Assembly: GCF_003268775.1 (NCBI RefSeq)
Contig: NZ_QLSU01000019.1
Span: 96,161-160,160, forward strand
Source: Paraburkholderia unamae
Lineage (GTDB): Bacteria > Pseudomonadota > Gammaproteobacteria > Burkholderiales > Burkholderiaceae
Direction of reading: 5' to 3'
Length of the DNA stretch: 64,000 nt
Under the pieces are notes generated by a model. The model did no database searches and was not told where the DNA came from. It saw nothing but the letters and a program-made list of their open reading frames with translations. The translations under genes were made by a program, and so were the position numbers. This document shows positions 59,441-64,000 of the stretch, one piece after another (within the stretch, counting starts at the first letter, position 1; the number at the start of each line of letters is the position of its first letter).

Positions 59441-60480
59441 AGAGCGCACGCGCAGGCCATCGCTTCGCCTCGGCACTCATCGGCGTGCTTTTCGCGATCG
59501 CGGTTGCAGCCGGGACCGGTGCCGGTTGCGGCGCACATGGTGCGGACGACGCGGAAACCGGCAATTTGCCACTGAAGCACGTGGAGGATGTCCCGCTACC
59601 CGGACGAGCAACGCGGTTCGACTATGAAAGCTACGACCCTGCCAGGCACCTGCTCTTCATCGCGCACCTGGGCGACAGCGAAGTGGTGGTGTTCGATACC
59701 GTTGCGTCCCGCGTCGTCGCGCGCATACCCGGCGTCGCGTCAGTGCATGGCGTGCTGGTCGTGCCCGAACTGTCCCGTGTGTACGCGTCGGCAACCGGCA
59801 CGAATGAGGTCGTCGCGATAGACGAGCGCACGCTGAAAATCATCTCCCGGGCGCCTGGCGGCATCTATCCGGACGGCATGGCGTACGTGCCCGACTTACG
59901 CAGGCTCTACGTTTCAGATGAGACGGGAGAGACCGAGACGGTGATAGATGTCCCGGGCAATCGCGTGATTGCCACGATTGCGCTCGACGGAGAAGTTGGC
60001 AATTCGCAATACGACCCGGTTTCGCGCCACATCTTCGTCAACGTGCAGACGCGACGCCAGCTGGTGGAGATCGATCCGGGCAGCAATACGATTGTTTCCC
60101 GTATCGATCTGCCGGGTGCGAAAGGCAATCACGGCCTGCTGATTGTCCCGGAGTCGCGTCTTGCGTTGATCGCGTGTGAGGACAACGATCGCCTCTTGGT
60201 GCTCGACATGCGCACGATGAAGGTTGTCTCGGCGTTCGACGTCGGCGGCGATCCTGACGTGCTTACGTACGATCCCGCGTTGCGCGTGGCTTTTGTGGCA
60301 GGCGAGGCCGGCGTCGTCTCGATGTTCAGTGTCGACGCCTTCCGCGTGTCGAAGATTGGCGACGGACATGTGGGACCGAACGCGCACGTTGTCGATGTCG
60401 ATGCGGCGACGCACCGGTCGTTCTTCCCGTTGAAAGGCGTCGACGGGCATCCTGTGCTGCGGATCATGGCGCCGCGATAA
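59437..60480 (+). CDS. YVTN-type beta-propeller protein, exported
   Basis: A 347-residue protein. It starts with GTG (overlapping the MFS stop, GTGA), with GGGGGA as ribosome site. An N-terminal signal (RFASALIGVLFAIAVAAGTGAGCGA) suggests export, perhaps as a lipoprotein. Repeats of about 42 residues follow: SEVVVFDTVASRVVARIPGV, NEVVAIDERTLKIISRAPGG, TETVIDVPGNRVIATIALDG and others, typical of YVTN propellers. Such proteins bind partners or ligands in the periplasm; the role here is unknown. It is the last gene of the chromate cluster. Confidence 0.82.
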   Translation: MKSARAGHRFASALIGVLFAIAVAAGTGAGCGAHGADDAETGNLPLKHVEDVPLPGRATRFDYESYDPARHLLFIAHLGDSEVVVFDTVASRVVARIPGVASVHGVLVVPELSRVYASATGTNEVVAIDERTLKIISRAPGGIYPDGMAYVPDLRRLYVSDETGETETVIDVPGNRVIATIALDGEVGNSQYDPVSRHIFVNVQTRRQLVEIDPGSNTIVSRIDLPGAKGNHGLLIVPESRLALIACEDNDRLLVLDMRTMKVVSAFDVGGDPDVLTYDPALRVAFVAGEAGVVSMFSVDAFRVSKIGDGHVGPNAHVVDVDAATHRSFFPLKGVDGHPVLRIMAPR

Positions 60481-60493
60481 GGTATTCGCCCCG

Positions 60494-60694
60494 TCAGTCC
60501 TGTTTCGACGCCTGCGTCGTTTCGTGTCCCAGCTTCGCCTGTCGCCGGGACCTTTCATTGAGGATCTGGTGGCGCCGGTGGTCGGTCATCTTCCTCCAGC
60601 CCCGTGCTTCCTCGCGCGTCCGGTAGCAACCGGTACAGAATCCGGTCTTGCCATCGAACGCGCAAAGATCGATGCAGGGTGATTTGACGGCCAT
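60494..60694 (-). CDS. DUF1289 small protein
   Basis: A 66-residue protein with the DUF1289 signature: SPCIDLCAFDGKTGFCTGCYRTREEARGW. The four cysteines (CxxxC...CxxC) could bind a metal or iron-sulfur cluster. It starts four bases from the dmeF stop on the same strand, so it may be the last gene of that operon. Function unknown. Confidence 0.88.
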   Translation of the reverse strand: MAVKSPCIDLCAFDGKTGFCTGCYRTREEARGWRKMTDHRRHQILNERSRRQAKLGHETTQASKQD

Positions 60695-60697
60695 GGC

Positions 60698-61987
60698 TCA
60701 GGCCGCGGCGCGGGGGGCGTTTACCTCAACCGTCACGTGTGACAGTCCCTTGAAGCGCTTGAGTGCGGCATGGTAGTAGCCGGGGCTGCGCAGTGCCTCA
60801 CGGGTGACCACCGACACGATCGCGCTCATGTGCCCGGGGCCTACACGCCACACATGGAGGTCAAGAACAGTGTCCCCGTTGTCTTCAATGAGATGGCGCA
60901 CGTTCTCGGCCATGCGGCGGTCCGGGTTCATGTCGAGCAGAATGCCCCCCGTGTCGCGCATGAGACCCCACGACCAGTTTGCGATAACGAGGGCACCGAT
61001 AATGCCCGCAAGCGGGTCCATCCAGACCCAGCCAAACTCGCGGGCCAGCAGCAGGCCAATGATGGCCAGCACGGAAACGGCGGCGTCCGCAATGACGTGA
61101 ACGTAGGCCGATCGAATGTTGTGGTCGCGGTGCGCAGCTGCCGATGCGTCGTTGTGGTCGTGGTCATGCTCTTCGAACGCAAACTGCTGCTCGCCATCGG
61201 GCAGGTGGACAACAGCCTGGAATGCGTGCGGCTCGGGAATGTCATCCTTCGATTCCAGGTAGCCACCGCGGTCCGCGAACGCGAAGGTCTGCCGAGTGCC
61301 GTCCGGGCGGATCGTCGTGACGGAAACGGCATCGGCGCTCAGTTTCGAGGAAGCCGTTTCGGGCGTGATGCGGAAGACAGGCGGTACACCGTCTTCGAAG
61401 ACCGACAAGGCAAATGCGCCAGCGCCAGCGAAGATGTGATGCACCTCGTCCTCGTGACCGTGTTCGTCATCATGGCCGTGGCTATGTCCATGACCGTGGC
61501 TATGTCCATGGCTATGGCCGTGGTGATTGCCGCTCAGCAGCCAGACGCTCGCAAGATTGACGAGCAGGCCAAGCACGGCAATTGGGATGGCTTCACCGAA
61601 GTGAATCGGTACCGGCGAAAGGAAGCGTGAAACGGCTTCGTACGCAATGAGCAGCGCGATCATGGCGAGCACGATGGCGCTGCTAAAGCCTGCAAGATCC
61701 CCCAGTTTGCCCGTGCCGAATACGAAACGGCTGTCGCTCGCATGCTTGCGTGCGTACGTGTACGCGAGCGCGGCAATGAGCATCGCGCCAGCGTGCGTCG
61801 ACATGTGCAGGCCATCGGCGACAAGTGCCAGTGAGCCAAAAAGGCTGCCGCCAACGATCTCGGCCACCATCATCGCGCTGCACAGCGCAATCACCATCCA
61901 CGTCCTGCGCTCGTTGTCCTCATGGGCCGCGCCCAGAAAGATATGGTCGTGTCCCGCCCCGAAAGCGGCGTCCTCAAACCTGCTCAT
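60698..61987 (-). CDS. dmeF: Cation diffusion facilitator, DmeF-like Ni/Co exporter
   Basis: A 429-residue CDF transporter. Six hydrophobic segments are visible, with metal-site motifs VADGLHMSTHAGAML (helix 2, His/Asp) and HVIADAAVSVLAIIGLLL (helix 5). A long His-rich loop (HGHSHGHSHGHGHSHGHDDE) sits between helices 4 and 5, as in DmeF. It exports divalent metals, mainly Ni2+ and Co2+, by proton exchange. The ATG at 61987 is the first methionine after MSTATSSERN. The gene lies eight bases after the RcnR-type regulator, so they form one operon. Confidence 0.88.
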   Translation of the reverse strand: MSRFEDAAFGAGHDHIFLGAAHEDNERRTWMVIALCSAMMVAEIVGGSLFGSLALVADGLHMSTHAGAMLIAALAYTYARKHASDSRFVFGTGKLGDLAGFSSAIVLAMIALLIAYEAVSRFLSPVPIHFGEAIPIAVLGLLVNLASVWLLSGNHHGHSHGHSHGHGHSHGHDDEHGHEDEVHHIFAGAGAFALSVFEDGVPPVFRITPETASSKLSADAVSVTTIRPDGTRQTFAFADRGGYLESKDDIPEPHAFQAVVHLPDGEQQFAFEEHDHDHNDASAAAHRDHNIRSAYVHVIADAAVSVLAIIGLLLAREFGWVWMDPLAGIIGALVIANWSWGLMRDTGGILLDMNPDRRMAENVRHLIEDNGDTVLDLHVWRVGPGHMSAIVSVVTREALRSPGYYHAALKRFKGLSHVTVEVNAPRAAA

Positions 61988-61994
61988 GTTTCTC

Positions 61995-62267
61995 TCACTT
62001 GAAGTAGCTGTGGACAACTTCGATCAGCTGCTCTTTCCCGCTGCCATGATCGTGGTCGGCTTCCGCGTCGACGAGATGGGTGCGGATATGGTCCTCGAGC
62101 ACCACGGCGAGCAGGCCGTTCATCGCGCCGCGGCTGCTCGTGATGAGTTGCAGCACATCCATGCAGCCGCGTTCATCCTCAAGCGCGCGCTCGATGGCCT
62201 CGACCTGTCCCTTGATGCGGCGCACCCGGTTAAGCAGTTTCTGTTTGTCGCGAATGGTGTGGCTCAC
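61995..62267 (-). CDS. dmeR: RcnR/DmeR-type metal-sensing repressor
   Basis: A 90-residue all-helical repressor of the CsoR/RcnR family (MSHTIRDKQKLLNRVRRIKG). It has the four ligands of the Ni/Co branch: H3, C35, H60 and H64, in MSH, RGCMDV and EDHIRTH. This arrangement distinguishes RcnR/DmeR from CsoR (copper) and FrmR. It should release the promoter when Ni2+ or Co2+ is bound and so derepress dmeF. A G-tract operator lies directly upstream. Confidence 0.9.
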   Translation of the reverse strand: MSHTIRDKQKLLNRVRRIKGQVEAIERALEDERGCMDVLQLITSSRGAMNGLLAVVLEDHIRTHLVDAEADHDHGSGKEQLIEVVHSYFK

Positions 62268-62286
62268 AGCGGGCCCCTAAATACGG

Positions 62287-62315
62287 TAGGGGGGTATATT
62301 ACCCTGGATAGGGTA
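62287..62315. promoter_or_regulatory. Candidate DmeR operator: TAGGGGGGTA and TACCC-N6-GGGTA
   Basis: A G6 tract flanked by TA (TAGGGGGGTA) lies at 62287-62296, and an inverted repeat TACCC-TGGATA-GGGTA at 62300-62315. Both are within 50 bases upstream of dmeR. G-tract sites of this type are the known operators of RcnR/CsoR-family repressors. Confidence 0.55.
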
Positions 62316-62681
62316 CTGAGGTATAGGTTTTACCTCGGAGCATGTCAGGAATTTCCCGGGACGATTCGGCGGGAGGCCGGGGCCTGCGAGGGAGGAGCGT
62401 GTCCGGGCAGCGGAGTCGCCGGAGTTGCAGCGGAGAGCCCGGGATCGAAGCTGGCACGCTTTAAGCCAGCCCTAAGCTACACCCGGATACGATCCCGGCG
62501 TTCGATAGTCAGCAGCGGTGGAATTAATAACTTCCTGGTAATTTTCGGCGTGAGCCTGTTCGCGCTCTCGTCACTGGTGTTTCTGGTTGCGCTCCTTGCC
62601 GGCGGCGTACCCTAGGCTTTTTCCTGGCCCGCGTATGCGGCCGCGCTCCTCGAACGTGCTATTTGATGCCGTCCCTATCGA
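62316..62681. other. Intergenic stretch before the last MFS gene
   Basis: No clear gene. A short hydrophobic frame near 62520-62616 (FLVIFGVSLFALSSLVFLVALLAGG) ends at a TAG but has no ATG and no ribosome site; a GTG at about 62550 would give only 21 residues. It may be a decayed or tiny membrane peptide. Confidence 0.3.
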
Positions 62682-63887
62682 ATGCAAGGCGAACCGCAAG
62701 TCAGTGTCGTCAGGCAGATTCCGCGCAGCGTGTGGGTTCTCGGATGTGTGAGTCTTTTCATGGACATCTCATCCGAAATCATTCACAGCCTGCTGCCCAT
62801 GTTTCTGCTGGCTACCCTCGGCGCCGGCGCGGGCACGATTGGATTCATTGAAGGCATCGCGGAGGCCACGGCTCCCATCGTCAAGGTATTTTCTGGGACG
62901 TTGAGTGATTACCTCGGCAACCGGAAATGGCTGGCTGTAGCCGGGTATTCGCTTGGTGCACTGAGCAAGCCGCTTTTTGCCCTCGCACCGAAAGTTGAAG
63001 TCGTGGTGGCGGCACGCGTCATTGACCGTGTCGGCAAGGGTATCCGCGGCGCGCCTCGCGATGCGCTCGTCGCGGATGTCACGCCGCAGCACCTGCGCGG
63101 CGCCGCCTTCGGCCTGCGTCAGTCACTCGATACGGTCGGTGCGTTCCTCGGACCGCTGCTGGCCGTTCTCATCATGCTGGTGTGGGCCGATAACTTTCGG
63201 CTCGCCTTCTGGCTTGCAGTCATTCCCGGCGTGCTCGCGGTTGCGCTGTTGACGTTTGGTATCAGGGAGCCCAAACACGAGGCAAGTGCTAAAAGAACTA
63301 ACCCTGTGCGATGGGAAAATCTCAGGGGCCTTGGGTTGGACTACTGGTCGGTCGTCGCAATCGGCGCAATTTTCGCGCTCGCGCGTTTCAGCGAGGCGTT
63401 TCTGGTTCTTCGCGCCATGGGTAGCGGCGTACCGATTGCGCTCGTTCCGCTGGTCATGGTGGCAATGAATTTCGTCTACGCACTGTCCGCATATCCCAGT
63501 GGGAAACTCGCGGACACGATGAGCCATACGCGGCTGCTGGCAGGTGGTCTCATAGTCCTGATTGGCGCCGACCTCGTGCTCGCACACGGCACCAACTGGA
63601 GCGTGGTCGTCGTGGGCGTCGCGCTTTGGGGCTTGCACATGGGGATGACACAAGGTCTGCTTGCCACGATGGTCGCAGACACGGCGCCCGCTCATCTGCG
63701 CGGTACCGCGTTTGGTTTCTTCAATCTACTTAGCGGTATCGTGACGCTGGTTTCGAGCGTTGTGGCCGGGCAGTTGTGGGAGCGCCAGGGCGCAGCCACG
63801 ACGTTCTATGCAGGGGCAGCCTTCGGGATCGCAACCGTCGTGCTACTCCTCTTTCATCCGACGCCCCACACAGGAAAAACCCGCTGA
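62682..63887 (+). CDS. MFS transporter
   Basis: A 401-residue permease with about twelve hydrophobic helices. The motif GTLSDYLGNRKWL after helix 2 is MFS motif A, and the RVIDRVGKGIRGAPRDALVAD segment later in the N-terminal half is typical of a subfamily often found in chromate and metal clusters. Substrate unknown. The start at 62682 lacks a good ribosome site; an internal Met in the first helix is less likely because it removes the N-terminus. After it, 63888-64000 shows no gene. Confidence 0.85.
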   Translation: MQGEPQVSVVRQIPRSVWVLGCVSLFMDISSEIIHSLLPMFLLATLGAGAGTIGFIEGIAEATAPIVKVFSGTLSDYLGNRKWLAVAGYSLGALSKPLFALAPKVEVVVAARVIDRVGKGIRGAPRDALVADVTPQHLRGAAFGLRQSLDTVGAFLGPLLAVLIMLVWADNFRLAFWLAVIPGVLAVALLTFGIREPKHEASAKRTNPVRWENLRGLGLDYWSVVAIGAIFALARFSEAFLVLRAMGSGVPIALVPLVMVAMNFVYALSAYPSGKLADTMSHTRLLAGGLIVLIGADLVLAHGTNWSVVVVGVALWGLHMGMTQGLLATMVADTAPAHLRGTAFGFFNLLSGIVTLVSSVVAGQLWERQGAATTFYAGAAFGIATVVLLLFHPTPHTGKTR

Positions 63888-64000
63888 GCCGCTGGGGCGG
63901 TCAATGACGGGCCTGCTTTTGAATCTCGCCAGCCAGTAAGGTCAATTGGAACACTTCGGCGTTCCTCGATCTGAACATTCGCCATCGGCCGAGGCGATTC

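Noticed and set aside
61647..62615. Plus-strand frame of about 320 residues opposite dmeF and dmeR
   Set aside because: The minus-strand genes have exact metal-ligand motifs; only the final hydrophobic tail of this frame was kept as a weak observation.
1..64000. CRISPR arrays, tRNA or rRNA genes
   Set aside because: No regularly spaced repeats with unique spacers and no tRNA or rRNA features were seen; the only phased repeat is the short array at 42571.

Overview
The window looks like accessory DNA of a Burkholderiaceae genome, probably a Paraburkholderia or Caballeronia type organism and perhaps a secondary replicon. The reasons are the high-GC coding style, the gene families present (sulfonate-type ABC transport beside a monooxygenase, cytochrome bd with CydDC, chromate and heavy-metal resistance, RND efflux), and the number of insertion sequences. 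The genus is an inference from gene content; no rRNA, tRNA or core housekeeping gene is visible.

Layout. (1) 1-6785: a sulfur-acquisition operon, made of a rhodanese-like protein cut by the window edge, an FMN-dependent (LLM class) monooxygenase, an ABC permease, its ATPase, a periplasmic sulfonate-type binding protein and a second multidomain rhodanese. (2) 6786-8220: about 1.4 kb without a convincing gene. (3) 8221-26150: an accessory island with visibly lower GC. It holds a 2012-residue STAND-like P-loop NTPase translationally coupled to a protein ending in a HEPN-type RNSIAH motif; a BrxR/CapW-like WYL regulator divergent from a metallo-beta-lactamase plus four-helix membrane protein pair; an intact-ended IS21 element with a 6-bp target duplication; a GHKL-ATPase/PD-(D/E)xK nuclease fusion with a Lar-like zinc-ribbon protein; and a DnaQ-type exonuclease. 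This reads as a defence island, and the first five proteins are the best candidates for an undescribed system. (4) 26736-28259: an IS6-family element with a decayed transposase and a truncated IS5-family element nested in its 3' end. (5) 28266-37778: an ArsR-type regulator and peroxiredoxin, divergent from cydA-cydB-cydX, a UbiV-like protein, a second CydX-like gene on the other strand, cydD-cydC and a hypothetical gene. (6) 38046-44738: an IS6 copy followed by plasmid/phage-like small genes. Among these are two minus-strand micro-ORFs, each with its own terminator and an opposing terminator upstream (type I toxin-antitoxin-like layout), a phased GCGAAAAAT repeat at a promoter, and a Xre-RES type toxin-antitoxin operon. 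(7) 44979-53803: a cupredoxin, a DUF2127 membrane protein, a three-part heavy-metal type RND efflux pump and its two-component system, all on the minus strand. (8) 54095-63887: a PAP2 phosphatase, a chromate-resistance cluster (chrB, a frameshifted chrA, a Tat-exported SOD like chrC, an MFS permease and a beta-propeller protein), a DUF1289 gene, a dmeR-dmeF nickel/cobalt efflux pair with an operator, and a final MFS permease.

How the parts work together. Region 1 would import organosulfonates, cleave the C-S bond and handle the sulfur. Region 5 builds and matures a low-oxygen quinol oxidase beside a peroxide-detoxifying enzyme. Regions 7 and 8 are stress and metal resistance. Regions 3, 4 and 6 are mobile or defensive cargo. 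All calls rest on reading motifs in the sequence; no database search was run.
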